A stretch of DNA of 64,000 bases from contig NCSJ02000195.1 of assembly GCA_002812745.2 (NCBI GenBank), positions 17,677 to 81,676 on the forward strand, in the 5' to 3' direction. The notes below the pieces were generated by a model. It was not told where the DNA came from and ran no database searches. It saw only the letters and a list, made by a program, of their open reading frames with translations. This document shows, piece by piece, positions 1-11,197 of the stretch (the stretch's first letter is position 1; every line of letters starts with the position of its first letter). The position numbers and the translations under genes are program-made. This stretch comes from Scytalidium lignicola (Eukaryota; Ascomycota; Leotiomycetes).

Positions 1-1180
1 ATTTAAGAAGCTTGATCCACAGGACACCCCTTCAGGGGCAACTACTTCCTTCATCCGAACTGGATCGTCGCGAGTTAGTTGATAGGTGACTGCATCCACA
101 GTACCGCCACCGCAGTCCAAGAGCAAGAATGAGTCGCCCTCCGTCATTTTTGATAAAGACTTCCGGTCCTCCAGTGCGTAAGTTGCCGCCGCCTCAGATT
201 CCGCGATGATAAATAAATCTTGTATTGCACCCCGAGTCAGCGTTGCGAGCTGGGATGTCCTGATAGCGGTAGTTAACGCATCTTGCATGGTGCGGCAAGC
301 CCTATCAGACCAGGAGGTAGGCACGCAGAGGACAAATTCCACAGTGCTATCATCGCAAAGGCCATGGAATTCTGTCAGCCTTCCTTTGGTATGTTTGAGC
401 AGCTGACCAAGGTATTCACCGATGATATCTACGACCTTGGCATGCTTTAGGGCCTTCAGGTCTTGGGCACTCTTGCTGCGAAGGTCTCTTGAACTGTTCC
501 CATCATCTAATTGCAGCTTGAAATTAGTCAAGTGTATGAGTTCCTGGGGTATGCTTTCGGATCTTTCTAGTCTGGTATGAACACCCCATCCCCATATTGA
601 GTCTCTGACTCGATCTTTTCCAACACTGGGAGACGTCGTGTGCCGTTCTCTCTCCTGATCGGAGTCTCCCGATGACGAGGACTCCCAGTCCAATTCCAGA
701 GAGCGTATCGAGTCGGAATCAGAGGTCACGATGTCAGAGTAATATTTGTTGCCTTTCGGTGGATAACACAGGAGCTCGGTGGGGACGGTCTGATAGCCCT
801 TGGCCACATCTGCAGATAAGCCTGGGACGTCGGGGAAGTGATCGATACACTTGATGGCCTCGGGGGTAATTAGATGAGCCCNGGGCGTCCGATTCTAGGC
901 GGACAAACGCCACGGATGAGAATGTCGTGCCAAAATCGATGGCAATGACGAATTTGGGAGACTTTGGCTGCGAGGAATCTTGCTCGATGCTTGGACGAGG
1001 TCCATCTTCAAGGCTCTGTGCCATGTCCACATCGTCGTCCATATCGTCGTCCACTTGGGCTCTTCCGTTCTGAGACGGTACCTTGGTGAAGGACGTGCCT
1101 CGGGGTGGAACAGTGTCAAGCATCTCAATATCGGAATACTCCTCTGAGCGGGCCAGTACGAAGTCTGCATACTCGGGCAT
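1..1180 (-). CDS. Hsp70-like ATPase, 3' part beyond the window
   Basis: Actin/Hsp70-fold ATPase of the divergent fungal Hsp70-like group, often annotated only as Hsp70 family protein. The start is the ATG at 1180-1178. An acidic, Ser/Pro-rich leader of about 80 residues precedes phosphate-1 motif IDFGTTFSSVAF. The phosphate-2 motif LLLDCGGGTVDAVTY lies near 65-130, followed by CGSSFLN at the window edge. The frame is open only if the N at 882 is treated as a spurious base: deleting it restores one uninterrupted frame from 1180 to 1. The domain continues off the left edge, so the C-terminal half cannot be seen. Family knowledge: such proteins are expanded in filamentous fungi, lack the canonical substrate-binding domain and have poorly known roles. 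The family call is firm; the biological role is not. Confidence 0.88.
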
Positions 1181-1847
1181 GGCGGAAGATCTATATGTGG
1201 CTGACCAAAAGAAAGACAAACGCTAGATCCATCAAACCACAGTACTGAGGTGCATTCGTTACTGTAAATACTGTAGCTCGCTGGCTGGCTCACTGCCTGC
1301 TCAACGGCCTGCTCCCTCTGCAGCCTTGCATGCCGCCTTGCGAACCCCCCGGAAATAAGAACGGGCATTCTGAGGCAGAGCCAAGCCACCAACATCGAGG
1401 CGAAGCCCGGGAATAGCAAGCCGGGCTTCCGCAGCCGCTCATAGGCTCGCTGCCAACTACATGCTACTTCCACGTATATGGAGGGTTAAAACGCACCCGG
1501 ACGTGAAGCACTGCCCCAACCCCCTTTAGGATGGTGGTTAAGACTAGCGCATCGGTGTCTGGCTTCGTCCTAGCCTGCTGAAGTACAGTAATAATAAGGA
1601 GGTTCGTTGCGACCGACAGGGAAATACCTCCGTCGTACTGTGTAACCTCAGATCGGGCTCTGGCGCAGCTGGTGTATCAAGGGTTGGGCCGGTCAAAAAG
1701 AGCTGGTGTGTTGTTAATTTAACTCTGGCTCACTCGATTCAAACAGGTGCGAAAGGGTGAACAAAGCCTGTTAAACCTCCAGCAAAGTCGACTGCCAGCA
1801 GCGAGATCTTTGGGATCCCTTGAACCGTCTTCACAGCATACGGCGCA
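1181..1847. other. Intergenic region between divergent genes
   Basis: No gene is recognised. The 667 bp separate the divergent Hsp70-like gene and the coiled-coil gene, so both promoters should lie here. Open frames on the minus strand at 895-1473 are out of frame with the Hsp70-like protein and look like chance. Confidence 0.5.
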
Positions 1848-3906
1848 ATGAACCAACGGACTCGCAAGCCACCGACAGACCCGGTGGAGAGATTTCTCTT
1901 CGCTGATCTTCCGATTCTAGCCTACCTAGAGCGCTCTCATATGGACGGGCCCTCTATAGAGTACTTCGAAAATGACGTTAAGTGGTACTACAAGGAGCAT
2001 CACCAGAGAGCTATCTCTACCAGTGAGACCGAGAGCAAGCTACAGTCTTTTTGGAGTCGCTGGCACGCCTCGGGCGATAACCCAATGGCGTGGAAGAAAA
2101 TTTATGACTTAGGACTCAAGGGGCTACCACGGCTTCCAGAAGAACAGAAGGAGCTGGTAAGGCAAATGGCAACGGCGTTGAAAGATGATACTACAGGTAC
2201 TCCGCGAAGAATAAGAAGTAATTCAGCGGTTCCACGGGCTCTCCTAGGTCTGGCTAAAAAATCTTCGAGGAGTCCAGTTGCGAACCCAAGTAGCAGCGGG
2301 ATTCGAAAGAGCCGGAAATATGATGGATCTCCCACTCAAAGAAAAGCAAGGGAAAGAATGACTGCTCCACCGGTAAGCTATAAGCAATGTTTCTTGTACT
2401 CAACCTTATGACTGACTAGTCCCACGCAGACTACTCGACGAAGCCCAAGTTCCCGAACTCCCGCACGAGCATTATCAACAAGCTTGTTCCGGGAGTCCTG
2501 CAATGATCTCGCCAACATAAAGGTCGAAATAATTTCAAGCCACAGCCCATTCTCACCCGAGCAGACGCGCGGGAGTACTGAACAGACTTGCGGCTCCCAG
2601 ATGACATCGCAATTGGACGACTTGAGAAACCAAAAGGCTCAAGTCATGTTGGAATTAGGGGATGCTCGTAGTAAAAATGTCCAAATTATATCAGAATTGG
2701 ATGACATGAAACGTCAAGTTGCTCAGTTGAAGTTAGATCTAGAGGATTTGAGATATCGAAAAGCCAAGGACACTCAACATTGGGAAAGGCGATATCGAAA
2801 GGCCGTACAGCAAAGAGATTCTTTTAAACGCCAATACAAGGATATGCAAGCAGACCACAACAAAGGCCAGGACGACATAGTCAGCAACAACCTATCACTC
2901 CGCTCTAAGAACAATAATCTCCAGGAAAAACTAGACAGTTGTCGAGACGTGTTACAGTTCAAGGAACCTTGTCTGGAAGACTTTCGTGCACGAAATGTGC
3001 AAAGGGCGATCGAACTCATTGATCAGCTCGTTCTCAAACTCCACAAAGTCCTACAAGGTCAAGATGCGCTATTTGCTATTGAGAAACTGGACCACGTCGA
3101 AAAATCGGGCGTTTCAGCGCTCTTTAAACGAGCTTTGGGTCTAGGGATCAACACGGATAACTCTGGCAGAAGCCAAATTTCCACCGCCAATATTTGCAGG
3201 ATCCAGTTACGCTTAGTTGTTTTGAGTTTGGCCTCTACAGCACTCTGCACGTGGGTGTTCGAGGCTGAAGTGGGAGCGCTTTTCCAGGAGAACAACCTCG
3301 CCTACTCGAAACTTCAAAGCCTGTTAACTGCGTCAGGTCGGTGTACGCTTTTTAAAGGATCAATAGACTAGGTTGGCTAATAATTGAATAGACAAAGATC
3401 TCACGCGCAGTTTCGAATTTGCAGCTCATGAAAAATGTATCGACGACCCTTTTATCTGTGAAGTGGTGATCCCGAGACGAGCGCAGCACCTCGCGCAGCA
3501 GATTCGAGAATATATCATGCCTCTGCTAGAGGCGCACAAAGGCTTGGACGAACAATACGAGGATATCATGAATGAATGGCTTGGAGCAGATCGGCAGCTG
3601 GCCGAGATCTTCGAACAGGCGTTGTATGCAAAGGTCACTCTCCTCTTAAGCACTGATAAGTACAAGTGCGCCCTCTACCTACCCGGGACGCGTTTCGACA
3701 AAAGCATCATGGAGAACAAGGTCGAGGGAATTGACAATGGCTCCCACGACAAGCAAGAGGAAGAGGTAGATATCACGATCTTTCCAGGCATTACTCGATA
3801 TGCTTCTAAGGATGGTTTTAATTACAACCGCTTCTTTGGTGCGAAGAAAGCACCCAAGGGGATCACACCGGAGGTTCTGAGAAGAGCAGAAGTTTTAACT
3901 AGGTAG
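1848..3906 (+). CDS. Uncharacterised coiled-coil protein, three exons
   Basis: I do not recognise a named family. Model join(1848..2372, 2430..3336, 3392..3906). Intron 1 is GTAAGC..CACGCAG (57 nt). Intron 2 is GTCGGT..GAATAG (55 nt) with a GGCTAAT branch-like site. All junctions keep frame and give about 648 residues. The N-terminal 110 residues are compact and charged. Residues about 115-200 are basic and Ser/Pro-rich. Residues about 235-360 form a heptad-like coiled coil with repeated LDDLR / ELDDMKRQ / LDLEDLRYRK blocks. The C-terminal third is globular, with the segment PRRAQHLAQQIREYIMPLLE. The gene is divergent from the Hsp70-like gene and 500 bp upstream of the nuclease-like gene on the same strand. 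The internally repeated L-D-D/E-L-R motif suggests a scaffold or oligomerisation role; this is inference only. Confidence 0.72.
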
Positions 3907-4405
3907 AATTACTTGTCTAGAAATTGAAAGAACCACTCGTAATCCAATTCACGATTCTTTCACCCGTTAAACAATGTGATGGTAAATACATTCGCGGTAA
4001 ATTTATAGATGGCTTTGCTAGCTTCATCCATCAACCCAACCGTCCTTCCTTGCTTGGTACCACTACTGGAACCATCAAAATCAGATGCAGAGGTGGGCCA
4101 CCTTTACAAGGGAGGCTGGAGAAATGGCTGCAGTTTCCTCTGTGACTGTCGCCTCAGCCGCAGTGGCTATGCTTAGGCACTCCCATCTCGTGAGCGTTTC
4201 AGAACCATGGGATCCGAGGTGTCTGCTCCAGGAGCTCGCATTTTAAAATGAAGCAGGTCCCCGACTCTCGGATCAATAATGTGCCACACCAAGAACCGCT
4301 GGAATCGACTGCTGGGCGCGTGACCATCTGATCGCCTAGGTATTCCACTGCTAGCAATTTTACTTTGATATTGCATTCCATGCTGTGTTCGAACACCAAA
4401 CCAAT
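3907..4405. other. Intergenic spacer
   Basis: About 500 bp between two co-directional genes. The short open frame at 3924-4145 lacks an ATG start and resembles nothing known. Nothing else is seen. Confidence 0.4.
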
Positions 4406-6966
4406 ATGAACCAACCGAGCGAGAAGCCCAAGCAGCTGTCCAAAGAGGACTACCTAGATCTGATGAGGAAGTACAGTATCGAGTTTGAAGGACGTATCGT
4501 ACCTGAAAAATGGGGGAAATATGCAACACTGTTCCACGAAATACGTAGCATCGGCAACCTTACAACCAAGCGGTTTGCAGAAATGCACCGCCTGGATGAT
4601 CCATACTTTCTTGATAAAAAGATAACCGCGTCCAAGCTAGTGGAAGGGGCATGGAATTGCCTTAGAAACATGGACAGCGAAATTGGGTGGAGGCAAACTG
4701 TCGAATCTAAAGCTTTGGAGAGGTTTGATTCAGAGGTCATCTGGTAGGTTCTTTACATAGTGGTTTTCATAGAGTGAAATACGTATCAAAATGGCTGACC
4801 TTAACAGTCACGTTTGTCACAATCGTCGCTGGAAATCTCAGTTTCAAGCGATGCCGACCGATCCGGCTCAAGCCGAGAGGCTTCGGAGAAGACGACAAGA
4901 AAGGGTCTTATGCGAGTGTACTCCTCTTCAGCAATCTGGAATCAATGCGTAAGATCCACATGAGGATTCACAAAGGCAGAACATATTATACACTGCTAAC
5001 ATATAAATGCAGAAATGATCGATCTTCTCCAATGTTTACCAGACGAGCCGACATAGTCCTTAAGCACGAGGACATGTCAGTCGACGACGAGAAGCTGTTA
5101 AAAAAAAAGACCAGATAGAGTAATAGGCCTTGGGGTGCCCGAGAGTATGCGTCACTATCTACAGTCTTTGCAAACTGCATATTGCCCATACAAAACGAAG
5201 AACATTGCCTATCCTTTCCTCGTGGTAGAAGCAAAAGCGGCCGAGAACAGTGACGCAAGCTTTGGGAGTATTTTCCGTCAGACAGCTTTCGTCATTCGCA
5301 CGTGTCTACAACTACAGCAGAATCTTAAGGAGGAGACTGAAGAAACTGAAGAAACTGACGCCTCACATCAATGCATTGTCTGGTCTTTTGCTGTCATAGG
5401 GGAAGAGTGGCGTCTTCATGCTGCTGTGCTTAATGATAATAAACAGGTGGTTAGTTTATGTAACGTTGGATCATCTTCATTGACCTAGTACTAACTCTAA
5501 TGTAGCAAATCTTTGATCTCTGGCATGGAACGGTCCTCTTTGAGGAAGGAGCGCTTCAACTGCTATTGATTGTTGACTACCTCTGTGACTGGGCCAGCGA
5601 GATTTATCGAAGGAGCATTATGAGGTGCCTAACTCGTAACAGACTTTCTCACTATCCTAGTATGAGCCCTAGTGTCACCGATATATCTTCGCTGGCTGGT
5701 GACGCAGAATTCATGGTAATTCGAGCAATGTCGCTTCCTTCAAGATCATCCTTAATGCCAGAGCCCTCGAATGATGAGCTGGGATCAGTTGATGACAGCT
5801 CACCTGAGTTCCTGAAAATCAGGCACCTAATTCAAGTTGAACCCGCTATATTGTCAGACAGAGTAGATACCTATTCTTGGCAGCGATGGGTTACTCCAGA
5901 CCAGGATCTGAGGCCCTGGGCCAAAACAGCAACGATTCGGCACTCAAACCTAATGGAACTCACTTCTTTGCAAGTGGTGATGCCCGAAAAGATTCATCTA
6001 ATCAAAACCTGCTTGGCTTTATGCTTTCCAGGATTTCCGATCAAGGAAGCAGCGAGAAAGCTCCTAATTTCCTTACAGGACGATAATCTAGCGGTTACAA
6101 CAGCGGTGAAGGCAATATCATGGCAAGGAGATCAACCAAAGGAGTCGATTCTAGAGGTTCGAGCTTTGGTATATTTCCGATCAGGATTGAGGCCTGAAGA
6201 CTGGCAAATTACACGGCAAATTTTATGCATATTGTGCAGTGAGAAGGCAATACAAGGGCTTGCTCAAATTACGGGAATTAGCCCCTTTATCAACAGAAGC
6301 TCGAACACCACGGATGCGCAGTGCGAGCAGTTTCTTCGGGCAATTAACTCACTAAATCTCATTGGTGGAAACAAGTCTGCAGGATTAGCCCTGGCACGGC
6401 CTCACCTATTCATAAGGGCTGTTAGCGACGGCAGTGGGTCGTCCTTGTTTGAGTGGAGCAGTTTCTGTCTCCCGAGAGCTGAGGAGGGAGTAACAGGATC
6501 AAGAACCGTTTCAGGATTCACAGGAGATAATTTTTTCGATATAATGTCGAAGGCGCTGACAACGCAAGATGTGTCTATACCGCCCTTCATGACGCTATAT
6601 ATCGAAAAGAAATCCTGCTCATATACAATTCCAGGGGTCAGTGGTCAACGAGGGCCACCAGCGGAAGCCCTCCACATCCCGAACTTTCCAACCCAGGGAG
6701 TCATAGTCAAGAAGCCAAAAAATAGCTGGAGTGAGACAACACCGGAATTTTGCTTCTTGGTTACAAACGAGCAGGTCCAGTTTGGCGAGGAGAAGAGCCT
6801 TGGAGAGTTATTAGAAGAATCCTACAGAGCGAAAGAATTCTACCTTGTTTCTAGAAATACGGGTTCATATAGCCGAAGTGACCGTGCGCTCATTGATAAT
6901 TGGTTCCGGGACCTAAAGGGCCAGCTGCCGCGAGATACGGCCCTAGAACGAGTGATCATTCTGTAA
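4406..6966 (+). CDS. Large protein with PD-(D/E)XK nuclease-like segment; one homopolymer frameshift
   Basis: Model join(4406..4743, 4808..4948, 5013..5446, 5506..6966). Introns are GTAGGT..AACAG, GTAAGA..ATGCAG (TGCTAAC branch) and GTGGTT..TGTAG (TACTAAC branch). The start is the ATG at 4406. Product is about 790 residues. Exons 1-2 end in a Cys pair and basic stretch (CHVCHNRRWKSQF). Exon 3 carries RPDRVIGL followed by YPFLVVEAKA, the D...ExK arrangement of restriction-endonuclease-like folds seen in many uncharacterised fungal proteins, then a QTAF..LQ helix. The C-terminal 490 residues are unassigned. The frame breaks by one base in the A9 run at 5100-5108. Removing one A restores the conserved RPDRVIGL frame, so this is either an assembly error or a real frameshift. 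The nuclease-like reading is inferred from motifs; activity is unproven. Confidence 0.68.
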
Positions 6967-7282
6967 AGAGTTTCAGCGCATAAGCAGGGATCAGGCGATC
7001 ACTAATTTTCTAGCAGAATGGCACATATACTCTACATAAGTAGGACAGTTACTTATTATTGGAATTAAAATATACCACTCCTCTTGAAGCAATAGGAAGT
7101 CAAAAACCGAAGTTCGCATATTCACTTCCGCACCCTCACAAGCGTTATCATTTAGGAAAAGAATGAAGTCTTGTCAAGGCTTCTCTATCTATATATTACT
7201 AGTGTGTATTTTCTTTTAGACCCATTATGGTGCTAGCTCACTGGATCCAGTTTCACTCTTTCAAGACTTGGGCTGATTTCTT
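6967..7282. other. Intergenic, AT-leaning
   Basis: Nothing recognisable. It separates the nuclease-like gene from the zinc-cluster relic. Confidence 0.4.
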
Positions 7283-8188
7283 GTTTATTGTGACAAGCTA
7301 AGACCTAGTTGCTCGCAATGTATCAAGTATAGCTGGGAGTGTCCAGGATACAGGACTATTTGGAAGGAGAAACCTCGGTCGCAGAGTAATATGGGGTATC
7401 TCCAGAGTATGTATAGTCCTCTAAATACTGTAAAGGATTATCTAGTTCTAATACCTTAGCGTTCAAGATGAGTCACAATGGGTACTAGACTTGCAGGAAA
7501 AAGAAGGACCTAAGCTACCAGGCAACCATCAGGGTCTAAGAGACTCCGTAATCTCGCAGCGGCCGGGCAACAAACCGCATATCATTAAGCATCCTCACTA
7601 TTCGCCTAGATCGGGCTCATTTTCTTTGGCTCAGAAGCTTGTCTGGTTACTTGAGGGGGACATGGATCTCGGCTTAAAGATGCAGAGCCTTGGATCTTTC
7701 TTTATATTTATCCCTACTCGATTTGGCCTTAGTAAGGCATTGGACGATGCTACAGAATATACTTGCTTAACATATGTCTCTATATTGCATCTAGGCAATC
7801 CAAGAACTAAATTAGATCGCCATAAACATCTTCGTGCTCTAATGAGCCTTCGGCATTGCATGCTGAACGAAAGCTAAGCCTTGTCGTCAAACGTCTTAGC
7901 TGCGGCTGTCCTTCTATCATGGTACCAGGTATAGATCCTCTTCACACCAAAAATTGTAGGAGGAATATACTAATATATCTAGATTCTTGGAGAAAACATT
8001 GATAACAGCTGGCTAGCACATATTAGGGGTCATGCCGACCTGATTCGAGCACGAAGCCCCTCAAGGCAAGTTATTGTATTTGATAGAGCTATTTTGGATG
8101 CTGTAGAAGGCTTTAATCCTCTCGATGGTTTCAAGGGGATATTGCAGTCCTACAGCAGGATACACAGTTCTTCTTTGCTACAGCACTA
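7283..8188 (+). pseudogene. Zn2Cys6 transcription factor relic
   Basis: Degraded fungal zinc-cluster regulator. The second half of the DNA-binding domain is visible at about 7283-7345 (YCDKLRPSCSQCIKYSWECPGY, Cys spaced as in Zn2Cys6), but an in-frame stop lies just upstream and the first cysteines are not readable. A middle-region segment follows at 7491-7874 with the typical sequence IPTRFGLSKALDDATEYT. The frame is interrupted by TAA at 7875-7877 and then continues for 17 codons to a proper GTATAG donor. After an intron with a TACTAAT branch and CTAG acceptor it resumes with the family hallmark W-x2-H-x2-G-x3-LI-x-AR-x-P (about 8012-8060). It ends at 8186-8188, far short of a full middle homology region. 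No intact start exists. A nonsense codon, missing N-terminal cysteines and a truncated C terminus together make a pseudogene call strong. Confidence 0.8.
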
Positions 8189-9767
8189 ATTGCTTACCTC
8201 GGCCTGTCTGTTGACGGTGGCAACCAAGGTGGTGATCTGCCCACCACGAATAGCACTTCTACTGGTGGCCTGGGTGGTGAACATTCGATGCCCAACAACG
8301 TTCCAATTGTGAACATTCCTGGATGCACTTCGTCAATTGCTCCAACTGATACTTTTACTTTGATGGCTGTCTGTGCTTCTGCTATTGATGCATTACCACC
8401 TAGCAGTGAGAATAACAATCCCCCAGGACCAGCACCCTGTGATCAAATGTGCGATCTTTTCCGCCTCGTCACTGCTACTTGTTGTGGTATCGGAGGTAAT
8501 ATATCAAATCCAATTCTTATTCCGCCAGATGTATCAATTCCAGATTACCTCATACTGCCAGCAGGCTTTATACCTAGTGCTCCAATCGACTTGCCTTTTA
8601 CAAGTTTCCCTACATTTCAACCTCTACCATACTCTGTCAATGTGCCTCCAGGCACTGACTTATCAGATCTCATCTACCCACCTATTTACCTGATTCCGGG
8701 AGACCAGGTACCAAGCCCAGTCATTGTGCCTGAAGGAGATATTCCAGCTTTCCCAATAACCGTCGACGGCATTACATACCCAGCTAATACGCCATTGTCG
8801 TCGTTATTGACTATCCCAGCTGGATTTGTTCCGCCCAACCTGACCTTCTTCCCAGCTTTCGCTTTACCAGCAGGTAGTTTCCCTTTTTCATTTCATTTTC
8901 CTTCTAGGACATGACCTATCAACCCTTTCTCAATTACCAGCTCCTCGTTCAGTCCTAACGTACCCTTGGCCGGTCCTGTCGATATTCCCCCCATCAGTCA
9001 GCTTCGATGATCCGTTTGTAATTCCACCGGGGGTGCCATTATCAGACGAAGATGGACCGGACAGCAATGCATATGGTGGCCCTCTACCACCACCGGAATA
9101 TTCGGTATCATCTGGTGAGACGAGCGTACAATTCTTAACAGTTACAGGCTACTCTTATATTGTAGACTTGCCGGTCATCGAGTCCATCGCTACCTCAATT
9201 AACTCGGTTGAGCGGATATTGACCTTCCTCACAAGACCAGTCACTGTTTTGGCCACCACTACCAATCCTAGTGGGCCACCTCCAACCTTTGACCCAATAC
9301 CTGGCTATACCATCTTAGGTTGCTATGATGACAGTAATCCCACTGCCTGGCTCCTTATTGGGAACTCCATTACAGATAGCACGCCTACAGTTGAAGGCTG
9401 TGTGGACTTTTGCGAGAACAATTTCCTGTAGTTTAGTGTTGAAAACGGTATTCAATGTTACTGTGGTACTGACTTTAACTCATCGCTCAGTGTTATACCT
9501 ATAGCGGGAATTAACTGTAAGGATCCGTGTGGAGGAGATGCAGCTGAAGCTTGTGACAGGCTCTCGAGTATAGTGGTTTATACAACAATTACACCTACAC
9601 CGACACAGCCAACGTCAGCAACTACTACTACAACTTCAAACGTGTTCCCACAGTGCTCGGGGGTTGACATTGGCTCGTTAACATGTGATCAGAGTTGCTA
9701 TGGTTTTATTCCCTGTCCGCCTTGGTGAAATCAATTTTGCGGAGGAGTTAACCCTGGAAGCACGTAG
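8167..9767 (+). pseudogene. Secreted Pro-rich protein with WSC domain, broken
   Basis: An open frame from about 8167 begins with a hydrophobic signal-like stretch (FFFATALIAYLGLSV) without a visible ATG. It continues through a Cys-containing segment and a low-complexity region built of Ile-Pro-Pro / LPAGF-type units to a stop near 8914. A second frame, open from about 8940, continues the same Pro-rich style and contains a WSC carbohydrate-binding domain at about 9300-9590 (GCYDD, CVDFCENNF, QCYCGTDF, NCKDPCGG..CDRL), with the expected cysteines. The WSC domain is cut by TAG at 9429-9431 at a position normally tyrosine-like. Further in-frame stops are TGA at 9726-9728 and TAG at 9765-9767. WSC proteins are usually wall- or membrane-associated glycan binders. 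A frameshift, several stops and no start support loss of function. Confidence 0.78.
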
Positions 9768-10441
9768 AAATGCGAGCTACTTAAATTTGGAGGACTTGAG
9801 GTTGCTAAATTAGGAATGATAAAACTAATTCTAACCTTTTCGAATTTATGAAAGTTAAATCAAACTGTTTCTGTAAAGACGATAGGTATGATTTATATAA
9901 AGAATTGAATTTATACGTGGTTAAAACGAATATAGATTTTGTTCAACTTAGTAGTTATGGTAATCTTGATTGAAGCTCGAAATACTAATCATTCTTTGTG
10001 CCATTTTACCATTTTTAGTGTCAGGATTTCTTTGAGCATCTCGAAGACAAATGCCAAAGGAGTCTTCTTGCAATATTGGAAGATTATGAGGAATAATAAA
10101 AACAGGCTAGTGGCTCGTTGGAGAAATTATTGAATGGGAAACTGGATCTGCGTTACTGGTATCGTTTTCGAAGTCTAGAAATAATAAATCTTGATAATAT
10201 CATGACATGATATAACTTTCGCGGAATTTAATCATCTCGAAAATTATTTTCAGACTGCGAATACTATAGCTCTTCAATTAAAAGCAGGACTAATAGATGA
10301 CAGATATACAATGTAATAACGATGCTTCATTTACTTTCATTTTAAGAAGGAAAGGCTGACATAAAAGCCAATAAATTCATACAATCTTCACATCTTTTAT
10401 TTTTATATTGTAAATGTATATAGTTGCTAAAAAAGAAGGGT
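9768..10441. other. AT-rich intergenic sequence
   Basis: AT-rich, with no conserved coding signal seen. The short frame at 9939-10133 has no recognisable content. Confidence 0.4.
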
Positions 10442-10607
10442 CCGAAGGATCTTAAATTTACGAGTCGTAGAGCTAACTTCATAAGAGGAAAATGTAACGC
10501 TGTACAGTGATCATTGTCAGCATTAGAGAGTAGATCATTCGTTAAGAATACTATGTACAGTAATTAATCCTTTTAGCTCTACGACTCCTAAATTTGAGAT
10601 TCTTCGG
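10442..10607. mobile_element. MITE-like element with 35-bp terminal inverted repeats
   Basis: The left arm 10442-10476 and right arm 10573-10607 are inverted copies of each other, about 31 of 35 bases matching, around a non-coding centre of about 96 bp. The arms share the core GAGTCGTAGAGCTAA. The size (166 bp), the AT-rich setting and the lack of coding capacity fit a miniature inverted-repeat element. I did not see a clear target duplication. Confidence 0.6.
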
Positions 10608-11197
10608 TATTGTAGACGTAATTTGAATAAAGCAAACCAGCGACTTAGCTCTTACCGCTCTGTTATGCGCCAGTGGATTGTCCTAGCCGCCTTGGGCATT
10701 TTTTGCGGTTATGCTTAAATCTTATCAAACTCCCTCTAAGTTCATTCGAAAGTTTGTGAAAAGATTAAGTTAAAGGTAAACGTTTTGACGTAATCAATTA
10801 ATTATTAGGTTCAATTCAGCTTCAAATTTTTAATAAAAGGAAAGGATATGCTTACAAGTTGTCCACTTACAAATAAACGGCTTTTCAGCTGAGGTGCACA
10901 ATCCGACAGCTAATGCAACTATTGGCTCAATTATGTGCTTCCTAAGAGCTTGGCTCGGGCAGCTGTCTACATAATTGCCTATTGTAGTCAGTCAAGTAAT
11001 CAGGCCAAGCACACGGCGCACATTAGCGATGATGTGAGCAAACTCGTTTTGTCCTATAAGTAACTATTCATACCTTACACACACACCGGATAGATTATTT
11101 AATATGCCATCGATACCTTCAACTTATTTCTCTCAGGTGCTTTATTATCACGGTAACCACCCATCATTAAATTTTACTAAACGGAAAACGGCCAACC
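10608..11197. other. AT-rich intergenic sequence
   Basis: No gene seen. The last 100 bp before the glycosyltransferase relic contain CACACACAC and TTATTT-type promoter-like tracts only. Confidence 0.35.

Noticed and set aside
3924..4145. Short plus-strand frame between two genes
   Set aside because: No ATG start and no resemblance to known proteins; likely chance.
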